DNA from: Nitrospirota bacterium
GTDB lineage: Bacteria > Nitrospirota > Thermodesulfovibrionia > Thermodesulfovibrionales > Magnetobacteriaceae
Direction of reading: 5' to 3'
Assembly: GCA_015233615.1 (NCBI GenBank)
Contig: JADFXJ010000023.1
Coordinates: 1-41,340 of the forward strand
DNA length: 41,340 nt
The translations under genes and the position numbers were made by a program. The first letter of the stretch is position 1. Each line of letters opens with the position of its first letter. Under the pieces are notes generated by a model. It was not told the DNA's origin. It worked only from the letters and a program-made list of their open reading frames with translations, and ran no database searches. Below, piece by piece: positions 9,094-15,984 of the stretch.

Positions 9094-9744
9094 TTACTTA
9101 AGTGCCTTCGCCGCAAGGTTTTCCCCGTGCTTAAATACGTCATCCACGTCTTCGTGGGCGATACCTGCCGCAAGGAGAATTTTCTCGGCCATGGCCCTCG
9201 TGACAAGGTCTCCGGGGCCGTGGGTGTCAGTGTTGATAGTGACCGGGATGCCCAGCCGCTTCGACTCTTTCGCTATGTAACCGTTTGAGAGGCTGTGCCC
9301 CTTTCTTGCCGTTATTTCGAGGGTTACCCCTTTTTCTTTTGCAAGGAGGAGGTCTTCCAGGCTTATTAGCCCGGGATGGGTGAGAATGTCCACGCCGGCC
9401 TCTATAGCGGCTCTATTGGTGCCTTCGGCGACCGGTTCCACTATTGTTTCGCCGTGAACCAATACGAGCCTGGCTCCAAGTCTCCTGGCTTCCGACACAA
9501 GGTCACCGATCATAGCAGGGGGTACGTGGGTTATCTCCACGCCGGGGATGACCGACAGTGGAGAGCGGCCATTAAGATCCCTTGCTACGCGGATTATATT
9601 TGGCAGCACGAACTCAAGGTTAGAGCTGTCCACGTGGTCGGTAAAGGCAATAGCCCTGTAACCCATGAAGAGTGCTCTCCTGGCCAACTCGGACGGTATC
9701 AGCTCACCGTCGCTAAATATTGTGTGGCTATGCAAATCTATCAT
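9094..9744 (-). CDS. PHP-domain phosphoesterase (histidinol-phosphatase-like)
   Basis: The 216-aa product begins with the PHP metal-binding motif LHSHTIFSDGE (His5, His7, Asp12). It continues with AFTDHVDSSN, IPGVEITH, LVHGETIVEP, ILTHPGL, EITARKGHSL and INTDTHGPGDL, giving the His/Asp/Glu set for a trinuclear metal site. The PHP family includes histidinol phosphatases and polymerase-associated exonucleases. Nothing here fixes the substrate, and no histidine biosynthesis genes are near. Its length is typical for short stand-alone PHP proteins. Confidence 0.87.
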   Translation of the reverse strand: MIDLHSHTIFSDGELIPSELARRALFMGYRAIAFTDHVDSSNLEFVLPNIIRVARDLNGRSPLSVIPGVEITHVPPAMIGDLVSEARRLGARLVLVHGETIVEPVAEGTNRAAIEAGVDILTHPGLISLEDLLLAKEKGVTLEITARKGHSLSNGYIAKESKRLGIPVTINTDTHGPGDLVTRAMAEKILLAAGIAHEDVDDVFKHGENLAAKALK

Positions 9745-10029
9745 AAATCTATCGTTATTTCATTACTTGAATAATTTAAAACTTACTTTTGTGTCTTATT
9801 ATATTCTATCGATAGTAGGTTTTGGCAACTATTTGGCAACTATATTAAAACTTTTTGCCCAAATGGCTACTATATAGTATTTTTTTCGATTATAGCAAAT
9901 TATTTTTCCGGTGCAAAGGTTTCTTTATCATGCCGGAATGTTTTAGATTATATAGGTTAAGCAGGTTAAGCCATCGGGATTAAACCGATATACAAATATA
10001 CAAGCTACTGGATAAAGGGAGGTCAGTCC

Positions 10030-10629
10030 ATGGAAAGATACGACGTGGTAATAGCAGGTGGAGGGGTAGCGGGGCTTTCCTGTGCTTTAACGCTTGGTTC
10101 GTCAAAGGGTAAAGGGCAATGGGCAGAGGGTAGACGTTTCCTAGTCATAGACTCCGGTAAAAGCGATCTTCTGAAGGCAATGTTGAATAACGTACCCGGC
10201 ATACCCGCCGGTACTACGGGTAAAAAGGCCCTCGAAGATCTTAAAGCCCAGGCTTTAGTCTATGGAAACGTGGAAATCGTAAAGGGTTCCGTAAAAAAGG
10301 TGGAGGGGGCAAAGTCGGCCTTCACCGTGCATACCGAAGATGGGAATGCCTATGAGAGCGAGATTGTCGTGCTTGCTACCGGGTTTCACTCCTTCGACGC
10401 CGACGTTGCCGGAGTTCGGGTCGTGCCTCATGCCAACTCGCCAAAGGAGGGCCGGGTGATGATCGTAGTTAATCCTGACGACACCGTCAGGGAGGGGCTT
10501 TACGTGGCCGGCATTCTCGCCGGGGTTAGCACCATGTACGCTACGGCGGCGGGTTCCGGCACTCAGGTGGCCTGCTCGATACTTTCCGGTTGGGCCGGGA
10601 AAAAGACAGTCGTACACGACAGGGTATAA
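10030..10629 (+). CDS. FAD-dependent oxidoreductase, thioredoxin-reductase-like, short
   Basis: The 199-aa product opens with a dinucleotide-binding Rossmann motif (VVIAGGGVAGLSCALTLGSS, Gly10-Gly15). It has VVLATGFHSFDAD in the middle and a C-terminal flavin-contact-like stretch REGLYVAGILAGVSTMYATA. It corresponds to the FAD-binding halves of thioredoxin-reductase-like proteins. The NADP domain with its CxxC redox pair is absent, so it is a short family member rather than a true thioredoxin reductase. AGGGAGG precedes the ATG by 7 nt. The physiological substrate is unknown. It is followed at once by a stack of repeat elements. Confidence 0.8.
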   Translation: MERYDVVIAGGGVAGLSCALTLGSSKGKGQWAEGRRFLVIDSGKSDLLKAMLNNVPGIPAGTTGKKALEDLKAQALVYGNVEIVKGSVKKVEGAKSAFTVHTEDGNAYESEIVVLATGFHSFDADVAGVRVVPHANSPKEGRVMIVVNPDDTVREGLYVAGILAGVSTMYATAAGSGTQVACSILSGWAGKKTVVHDRV

Positions 10630-10630
10630 T

Positions 10631-10721
10631 AAGTACCTAAGCAAATTTAATTATATGTCGATACAAGAGAATCGGCTTACGTACCATGATAGCACATATA
10701 ATTATTTGTGCTTACCTACTT
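10631..10721. repeat. 91-bp palindromic element
   Basis: Arms 10631-10658 and 10694-10721 are inverted repeats with 23 of 28 matches, AT-rich at the inner ends (TAATTATATGT) and starting AAGTA at the outer ends. The 35-nt loop has no open frame. It begins just after the stop codon of the FAD protein gene. It may be a MITE-like element or an RNA stem-loop that protects or ends the transcript. Confidence 0.55.
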
Positions 10722-10740
10722 ACCAGGTAGCAGCCAGGAG

Positions 10741-10857
10741 TAATAAGATTGCCAATTGATAGTCCTTTGACAGGGGGCCGCCAGTGGCTGACGGGCACCC
10801 ATTAAGAAAGGGTAGCGTAAGGACGCGTCCTATTTTGCGGCAAAGCCGTCAGACGAA
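10741..10857 (+). repeat. non-coding repeat family R2, degenerate copy A
   Basis: It begins TAATAAGATTGCCAATTGATA and runs through GGGTAGCGTAAGGACGCG and TTTTGCGGC. It aligns with the better copy at 37072-37230 (TAATAAGATTGTCGATTGAC, GGGGTAGCGTAATGACGCG, TTTTGCGGC) and with the reversed copy at 17772-17970. The central GGGGGCGTTGCGGGGG block is degraded here. No protein is encoded. Confidence 0.55.
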
Positions 10858-10867
10858 TTTGCGGGCC

Positions 10868-10899
10868 GGAATCTGCCTTTTGTATCGCATACCACTGGA
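10868..10899 (+). repeat. solo right end of the 165-bp MITE
   Basis: This matches the right terminus of the MITE at 23201-23365: TTGTATCGCATACCACTGG then ATTTCGCT here, against TTGTATCGCATTCCACTGG then ATTCCGCT there. No left terminus was found upstream, so this is a half copy. It is followed by ATA, compatible with a TA target. Confidence 0.55.
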
Positions 10900-10971
10900 T
10901 TTCGCTATATTATACTTATGACTTGATATAAGCTTCGGTGCGGTGCTTAGATGCGGGATTACTTTACAGGC

Positions 10972-11844
10972 TTATCTTACCGACTTTATAACGTTGTCGC
11001 CCATGCAGCGGTACGATATTTCCCTGGTAGACATCTTAACGATGTTGCCGGTGTAGACGTTTATCTTCCTGGCGAATAGATAAAGCCTGCCCGGGGTAAA
11101 CTTATAGGTGCCGACTATGGCCTCGCTGTATGGGTATTCGGTTTGCTTGAGTTCATCGGGCTTTCTCGTTAATACCACGAGACCTTCCTGGTTGATCTTG
11201 AAGTGTTCGCCGAACTCACCCTGCATTACCCTGTAGCAACAAACGTTGCTCATGCCGTTTCTCATGAGCTCGCTTAGGAACAAACCGGCCGAACGCGGTG
11301 TGAGGTAGACCAGGTCTACGAAGTCCGTGGTTAGCATGGTGGTGTTTGCACACATGGGATCCTGCGTCACGCAGCCATTAGCACAGACGGGAGCACAAAG
11401 CTCCGCCGCCATTTTGTTGATCACGTCCTTGAGATCCAGGCGCACGATTACGTTTTCGAAGTTATATGGGCTGTCATTACAGTTAAAGCTCTCGGGAAAC
11501 GCAGCCGAAAGGGGGCTTGTCGTATTATACATGGTGTTGGCACATCCGGCGAGAGCGACGGCCATCCAAACGATAGCCATCCATAGGAAGGTCGCTGCCA
11601 GTAAAGGAAGAGGACTGCCGCTTTCGCGACAATGACATAGAGGCTGAAGTTGATTGCCGCTCCCCCCCGGTCGCCGACGGGGCCCGCGTATACCCCCCTC
11701 TCGGGGGGTAGGGGAATGGCGGTCGATGGCTCGAGCTTCGCGACAATGACATATTATTAGAAGAGGATTCGCAGGTACTGACATAGTCATACCCCCGATA
11801 AGACTCACAGGCTGTCGGTTAATTTTCAATAGGCCTCTTTTCAT
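10972..11844 (-). CDS. FlgO-like lipoprotein with a repeat-derived N-terminus
   Basis: The C-terminal 185 residues form a FlgO-like domain: LTPRSAGLFLSELMRNGM, then QGEFGEHFKINQEGLVVLTR, then EAIVGTYKFTPGRLYLFAR and INVYTGNIV. This envelope domain is named after a protein needed for flagellar assembly in Vibrio. A lipoprotein signal ends WMAVALAGC at residue 101. The reading frame extends about 75 residues further upstream, but residues 31-75 come from an inserted repeat (CHCREAR and CHCRES are its translated ends). No good ribosome binding site supports 11844, and the true start may be much nearer the signal peptide, for example Met89 at 11580. It is the last gene of a four-gene minus-strand run. 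Cysteines are frequent. Confidence 0.65.
   Translation of the reverse strand: MKRGLLKINRQPVSLIGGMTMSVPANPLLIICHCREARAIDRHSPTPREGGIRGPRRRPGGSGNQLQPLCHCRESGSPLPLLAATFLWMAIVWMAVALAGCANTMYNTTSPLSAAFPESFNCNDSPYNFENVIVRLDLKDVINKMAAELCAPVCANGCVTQDPMCANTTMLTTDFVDLVYLTPRSAGLFLSELMRNGMSNVCCYRVMQGEFGEHFKINQEGLVVLTRKPDELKQTEYPYSEAIVGTYKFTPGRLYLFARKINVYTGNIVKMSTREISYRCMGDNVIKSVR
11623..11753. repeat. repeat insertion inside the lipoprotein gene
   Basis: The 17-mer TTCGCGACAATGACATA occurs perfectly at 11623-11639 and 11737-11753. Between them lies GC-rich sequence with the palindrome TACCCCCCTCTCGGGGGGTA around 11690-11710. The block stays open in frame when read with the minus-strand gene. Related CATTG...CAATGAC sequences occur at 13320-13347 and 17727-17757, so it belongs to a dispersed family. 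Confidence 0.6.
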
Positions 11845-11896
11845 TTGCCGTTGGAGTTGTGTACATTGTCAAAAGTATTATCAAACAGGGCATTAA

Positions 11897-12712
11897 TTAT
11901 TTAGTCTCTTCTTTCTTAGTCTCTTCTTTTTTAGGTTCTTCTTTCTGAACTTCTTCTGCTTTAAAAGGTTCCTTTTTACGCTTCTTTTTGTGTATAACCT
12001 TTTTGGGTACAACCTTTTTGGGGAGGGGTTCTTCTTTTTGAAGTCTTTCCTCGTAGATTATTCGGGGGTGGACTTCCTCGCGTGGGCCGTTATCCCCCGC
12101 TATCTTCATTGGCTTTGGCTGAGAGTAATGCACCAATAAACTCTCAATCCCGGCATAGGGCAACGATACCTGCGCCGTTGACAATACAATTCCCGTTTGA
12201 GGATTGATTAATCTGGCGTTGATTACAATACACTCAGGGGTGTAACTATACGTGCCCGTTACAATGCCTCCGATGTGGTATTGTTCTTTTACCCTTTTTA
12301 TGTCACGGCTTAAGCTGAATTCTCCGTCGTCATTCATTACGACCTCGTTCATGATCCTTATGTCAAGTACTGCCCATTTTCTGACCTGAAGCTCATGCAT
12401 GAGGGTTTCCGATATCAGCCTGCCAAGACGGCTGGTCTCTTTAAGGTTGTCTAGATTGGGGAATGACGTGACAATTATCGGGGAAGAAACGTCTTGAAAG
12501 TCAACGTTTCTTTCCAGTTGATCGGCAAGAAATATAATCATGGCGTTCAGATTACCGATTGGTGTGCGGCTTCTTATTACCCCCAGCGGATTTTCCTCGA
12601 GGTAGTTCTTTTCCTGCTTTATAGTCTCACCATTCGAACAGACTGCGCTCGTTAGTAAAAAAAACACAAGAAGAAACAACACCGTACTTCTGTGATTCGA
12701 TTTTATAAACAT
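11897..12712 (-). CDS. FlgO-domain envelope protein with Lys/Glu-rich tail
   Basis: The 271-aa product has a hydrophobic N-terminal signal (VLFLLVFFLLTSAVC) and a FlgO-type domain at about residues 45-185: LADQLERNVDF, PIIVTSFPNLDNLKETSRLG, RLISETLMHELQVRKWAVLD, GEFSLSRDIKRVKEQYHI, GGIVTGTYSYTPECIVINAR and LINPQTGIVLSTAQV. A long basic/acidic repeat tail (PKKVVPKKVIHKKKRKKEP, then EEPKKEETKKEETK) ends it and could bind polyanions or span the periplasm. It lies between the other FlgO-like lipoprotein and two small lipoproteins on the same strand, probably one operon. The signal could be type I or a weak lipobox. No flagellar genes are present, so a general envelope role is as likely. Confidence 0.78.
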   Translation of the reverse strand: MFIKSNHRSTVLFLLVFFLLTSAVCSNGETIKQEKNYLEENPLGVIRSRTPIGNLNAMIIFLADQLERNVDFQDVSSPIIVTSFPNLDNLKETSRLGRLISETLMHELQVRKWAVLDIRIMNEVVMNDDGEFSLSRDIKRVKEQYHIGGIVTGTYSYTPECIVINARLINPQTGIVLSTAQVSLPYAGIESLLVHYSQPKPMKIAGDNGPREEVHPRIIYEERLQKEEPLPKKVVPKKVIHKKKRKKEPFKAEEVQKEEPKKEETKKEETK

Positions 12713-12738
12713 TTTTTTACCTCAACCTTCTTCATGTT

Positions 12739-12972
12739 CTAGTTTGGCTTGGCACATGGTGGTTTACATGTTTCCTGATATTCTGTTAACTTTGATTTAT
12801 AGGAAACCGGAAAATCACAACAACGAACGTAGGTAACTCCATAGTCACCGTTGGAATACTCTAAACTTCTATGCGGATACAAAATTTTATTACTGTTGTA
12901 AACCGCAGACGAGCAACTTGCCAGTAACACCAGGCTGAAAAGAAGAAGCAGCTTGATTAATGTTAGTTTCAC
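12739..12972 (-). CDS. small lipoprotein, about 77 aa
   Basis: A GTG start at 12972 is chosen because AAAGGAG lies 8 nt upstream; the longer frame to 12996 overlaps that site. The product starts with a lipoprotein signal (KLTLIKLLLLFSLVLLASC), so the mature chain begins at the lipobox Cys as CSSAVYNSNKILYPHRSLEY. The mature part has a CC pair and a C-terminal CKPPCAKPN, suggesting disulfide bonds or metal binding. No known family is recognised. It lies between the Cys-rich lipoprotein gene and the FlgO gene, all on the minus strand with short gaps. Confidence 0.7.
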   Translation of the reverse strand: MKLTLIKLLLLFSLVLLASCSSAVYNSNKILYPHRSLEYSNGDYGVTYVRCCDFPVSYKSKLTEYQETCKPPCAKPN

Positions 12973-13008
12973 GATAGAATCTCCTTTATTTTTCACTTAA
13001 TGGCAACG

Positions 13009-13176
13009 TTAATAACCATAATTGCAATTGTGCCAGGAGTCCTGGCTACAACTATAACATCTGCTACTGCGGCCGCATCCTCCATAACATTCTCCACGAT
13101 CGCCGTAATAAGTAGCACATCCCGTTATTAGCAACAATACTATAATAACTAATATAGACGCTGACTTTTTCCTCAT
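13009..13176 (-). CDS. tiny Cys/Tyr-rich lipoprotein, about 55 aa
   Basis: The start at 13176 has a strong AGGAGG 5 nt upstream. The signal MRKKSASILVIIVLLLITGC ends in a clean lipobox. The mature part of about 36 residues is dominated by Cys, Tyr and Gly (YYGDRGECYGGCGRSSRCYS, then CSQDSWHNCNYGY), with six further cysteines in short spacing. This fits a small disulfide-locked or metal-binding surface lipoprotein. It is the first gene of the minus-strand run that continues through the small lipoprotein and the two FlgO-like proteins. The family is unknown to me. Confidence 0.68.
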   Translation of the reverse strand: MRKKSASILVIIVLLLITGCATYYGDRGECYGGCGRSSRCYSCSQDSWHNCNYGY

Positions 13177-13398
13177 GTAACCTCCTGCTGCCATATTTTA
13201 TAGTATATATAAAAATATATATTTAGATCCCGATATATTTTTCACCGGCATATTCCGGCATATTATTTCATCGGTACATCGATGAGCAAACTTTAGATGT
13301 ATACTGTAAGAGACCTGCCATTGCAAGCGTAAGCGTGGCAATGACAAATTTCTATATCACGCGATGTTCAACTTTTTTGTCGTCCTTTGCCCCTGCCC

Positions 13399-13640
13399 TT
13401 GTCGTCATTCCGGCTTGTCCGGAATCGCCCTTGCCCTTGTCGTCCTTGTCTTTTCCTTGGTCGTCCTTCTCACGAAGCTTGCCTCCGGCTTGAACAGAGC
13501 GTGCCCCTGGCCTGAACACGGGAACATAACAAACATGGGCGAGAATGACGAGGGAAAGGATAAGGACAAAGGCGATTCCGGCTCGCGAATGCGGCTGACG
13601 GCTCGGTTCATTATGAATGCGTCATTTTACAGTTGACACG
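13399..13640 (+). repeat. longer copy of the CATTCCGGCTTGTCC repeat
   Basis: It opens GTCATTCCGGCTTGTCC and GGAATCGCCCTTGCCCTTGT and closes GAATGCGTCATTTTACAGTTGACAC, matching the blocks that bracket the short copy at 203-292. Its interior is an imperfect palindrome: GGAATCGCCCTTG near 13420 against CAAAGGCGATTCC near 13567. A 90-codon open frame crosses it, but that is repeat-derived and not a gene. Confidence 0.6.
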
Positions 13641-13708
13641 ACACTCTCCGGCAGTGTCAGAAAAATGCTGAGCATCAAGTTATATCGGAATCGAGTTATA
13701 TCGGAATT

Positions 13709-13738
13709 TTGACATGACTTTGACATGACGATTATAAT
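13709..13738 (+). promoter_or_regulatory. sigma-70-type promoter of the PP2C-kinase module
   Basis: TTGACA at 13709-13714 and TATAAT at 13733-13738 are both perfect consensus, with an 18-bp spacer. Transcription would begin near 13745, about 26 nt before the first ATG at 13771. A second TTGACA at 13720 is too close to this -10 to pair with it. Confidence 0.7.
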
Positions 13739-13770
13739 ATTACTCTTCATCATTTGTATTATGATATAAT

Positions 13771-14616
13771 ATGCTTCATCGCCTACAGACGGGATCGGTT
13801 AGTGCGGATAATGATATACTTAGGCATACTTTGGCGAAAAACATGAAAGAACACCCTGTTTACCACATCGATTATGGGAAAAATACTCATATTGGTGGAA
13901 GAAGTGAAAACCAGGATTATTCGGATGCCGTTATAGACCCGGAGCATCTGCGTTATTGCTTTGCCGTAGCCGACGGTCTCGGTGGCCACCTCGGAGGGCA
14001 AATGGCCTCGAAGACGGCAGTAATGTCTATCATGAAGGCATTTCCCAATTTCACGAAAGATAATATAAACCGGGAGTTCACGGCAATGTTCCACGAGGCT
14101 AACGAAATCATTAAGGAAAAGAGCAAAGCTCAGCTTTTAATGGAAAATATGAAGACTACGTGCGTGGTGCTTGTAATTATCGAAGACAAGGCATACTGGG
14201 CCCACGTGGGAGATTCACGGCTGTACGTTTTCAGGAAATGGGCGCCATACTACAGGACAAAGGACCACTCAGTAGTACAACTTCTCCTCGATATAGGAGA
14301 GATCGGGCCGGATGAAGTGCTGAAGCACCCCGACAGAAACAAGGTAACCAGAAACCTTGGAATGACTGCGAAATTAGAGCCATCGGTATTTGCCAATGGC
14401 CTTGAACTTAACCCGGGTGACTGTTTCCTTCTGTGTACCGATGGATTCTGGCAATATATGAACGAAAAAGAGATCGCCTTAATATTGCGGTATTACTCAG
14501 ATAACCCGGCACAGAAAATCATCGACATTCTCTTTGACAAAGCCATAACCAAGGCTCGTAGCGGCGATGAAAAAAAATACGACAACCTGACGGCCCAACT
14601 GGTGATTGTCAGATGA
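13771..14616 (+). CDS. PP2C-family Ser/Thr protein phosphatase
   Basis: The product has 281 residues from the first ATG; a start at 13843 (MKEHPVYHIDYG) is also possible, and neither has a clear ribosome binding site. PP2C motifs appear in order: RSENQD (about 44-49), FAVADGLGGH (64-73), HVGDSRLYVFR, KDHSVVQ, LLCTDGFWQYM and KKYDNLTAQLV, so the metal-binding aspartates are present and the enzyme should be active. It would dephosphorylate Ser/Thr targets of the two kinases that follow. Its stop codon overlaps the start of the first kinase (ATGA), implying coupled translation. Confidence 0.92.
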   Translation: MLHRLQTGSVSADNDILRHTLAKNMKEHPVYHIDYGKNTHIGGRSENQDYSDAVIDPEHLRYCFAVADGLGGHLGGQMASKTAVMSIMKAFPNFTKDNINREFTAMFHEANEIIKEKSKAQLLMENMKTTCVVLVIIEDKAYWAHVGDSRLYVFRKWAPYYRTKDHSVVQLLLDIGEIGPDEVLKHPDRNKVTRNLGMTAKLEPSVFANGLELNPGDCFLLCTDGFWQYMNEKEIALILRYYSDNPAQKIIDILFDKAITKARSGDEKKYDNLTAQLVIVR

Positions 14617-15929
14617 ATTACTCGAATTACTGTATCACCTGCATGCATGACACCTGCGGGAAGTTCCCCTGTGCTATTTGTGGCAGCGAACAGGATACAA
14701 GCAACCCACCGCCGGGGCTTCAACCCTATACTGTGTTAAACGGCCAGTATCTCATCGGTAAGTGTTTAGGGCTGGGTGGATTTGGTGTTACATACATCGG
14801 TCTGGATCTGGTTCTTAAGATGAAAGTGGTAATCAAGGAATTTCTTCCACGCCACATTGCCCGGCGTGACACTCACAAATCCATAGTTGTACCCATAACT
14901 AACGATTTTAAAGAGGATTATGATTATAGTTTGTCGAAATTCATAGACGAAGCCCAAACCCTGGCACGGTTTAACCATCAAAACATCGTTCCCATTTTGT
15001 TTTTTTTTAAAGAAAAAAACACGGCATACTTTATAATGCGCTATATTCCGGGGTGCACCCTTGAAGAGCATGTAAGGCGCCACCCCGACGGACTGTCGGA
15101 AGAGGAAATGCTCGACATAATAATGCCCGTGCTCGACGGCCTCGAAGAGGTGCATAAGGCAGGGGTTTTGCATCGCGATATAAAACCAAAGAACATATTT
15201 ATGAGCGACGAGGGTAAGCCCATATTGCTCGATTTCGGTGCGGCCCGTTATGCTATAAGCAATAAACTCTCCATATGGCTCACTCACAGCTTCGCCCCGC
15301 TGGAGCAATACGCGGCCGACACGACTTACGGACACCAGGGCCCCTGGTCGGATATTTATGCATGCGCGGCTACTATGTACAGTTGCCTTCAGGGGTATAA
15401 CTTCGAAAAAAAAAGGCTCGATGGCCCCACCAGAGCGCCCGACCGCCAAAACGGCCACCCGCTGCCTCATTTAAAAAATGTATCGAAGAAAAAACTTAGC
15501 CGCCCTTTTGCCGACGCTATCATGAAAGGCCTCGAAATGGATATTAAACAAAGGCCTCAAACGGCTCGTGAGTTCCAGGAGCTTTTGAAGGGGTCGCAAC
15601 GTCAGGCCCTCGAGAAAAAACATGAACTCCTCATTCTGGCAGGCGAATTCGAGGGAGAGCGCATACCTCTGTCTTCGAAACCGTTAATTGTCGGGCGTAA
15701 TCCCAGGAAATCCTCGCTGGTGTTTTCCGACACCAATATTTCCGGCACTCACGTGCAGTTTCACAGTGCTAACGGCATGGTTTACGTGATGGACATGCAA
15801 TCTACACTGGGTACGTATATAAACGATACAAAGCGGATTTCCCCTTTCGAAATAGTCGTGGTAACCACCGGAGAGACCGTTTCACTCGGTGGCCGCGTGG
15901 TGTTCAAGGTGGTCGAACGAGACTCTTAA
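14613..15929 (+). CDS. Ser/Thr protein kinase with N-terminal zinc ribbon and C-terminal FHA domain
   Basis: The 438-aa product starts with a short Cys module (CITCMHDTCGKFPCAIC). A Hanks-type kinase follows: glycine loop LGLGGFGVTY (about 52-61), VIKEF Lys75, Glu113, HRDIKPKN (187-194) and DFGAAR Asp207, so all catalytic residues are present. An FHA domain fills residues about 335-430 (PLIVGRNPRKSSLVFSD, ISGTHVQFHS, STLGTYIND), which binds phosphothreonine. No membrane helix is seen, so it is probably cytoplasmic. It overlaps the phosphatase gene by 4 nt and precedes a related kinase gene. The FHA domain may recognise the phosphorylated partner kinase. Confidence 0.93.
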   Translation: MNYSNYCITCMHDTCGKFPCAICGSEQDTSNPPPGLQPYTVLNGQYLIGKCLGLGGFGVTYIGLDLVLKMKVVIKEFLPRHIARRDTHKSIVVPITNDFKEDYDYSLSKFIDEAQTLARFNHQNIVPILFFFKEKNTAYFIMRYIPGCTLEEHVRRHPDGLSEEEMLDIIMPVLDGLEEVHKAGVLHRDIKPKNIFMSDEGKPILLDFGAARYAISNKLSIWLTHSFAPLEQYAADTTYGHQGPWSDIYACAATMYSCLQGYNFEKKRLDGPTRAPDRQNGHPLPHLKNVSKKKLSRPFADAIMKGLEMDIKQRPQTAREFQELLKGSQRQALEKKHELLILAGEFEGERIPLSSKPLIVGRNPRKSSLVFSDTNISGTHVQFHSANGMVYVMDMQSTLGTYINDTKRISPFEIVVVTTGETVSLGGRVVFKVVERDS

Positions 15930-15984
15930 GGCAAATCTTTAAGGATCATCGACAAAAACAATAACGGTTCGGCAGGTAGAAGAG

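Noticed and set aside
13364-13636. 90-codon open frame on the plus strand
   Set aside because: It lies wholly within a palindromic repeat, has no ribosome binding site, and its translation mirrors repeat sequence.
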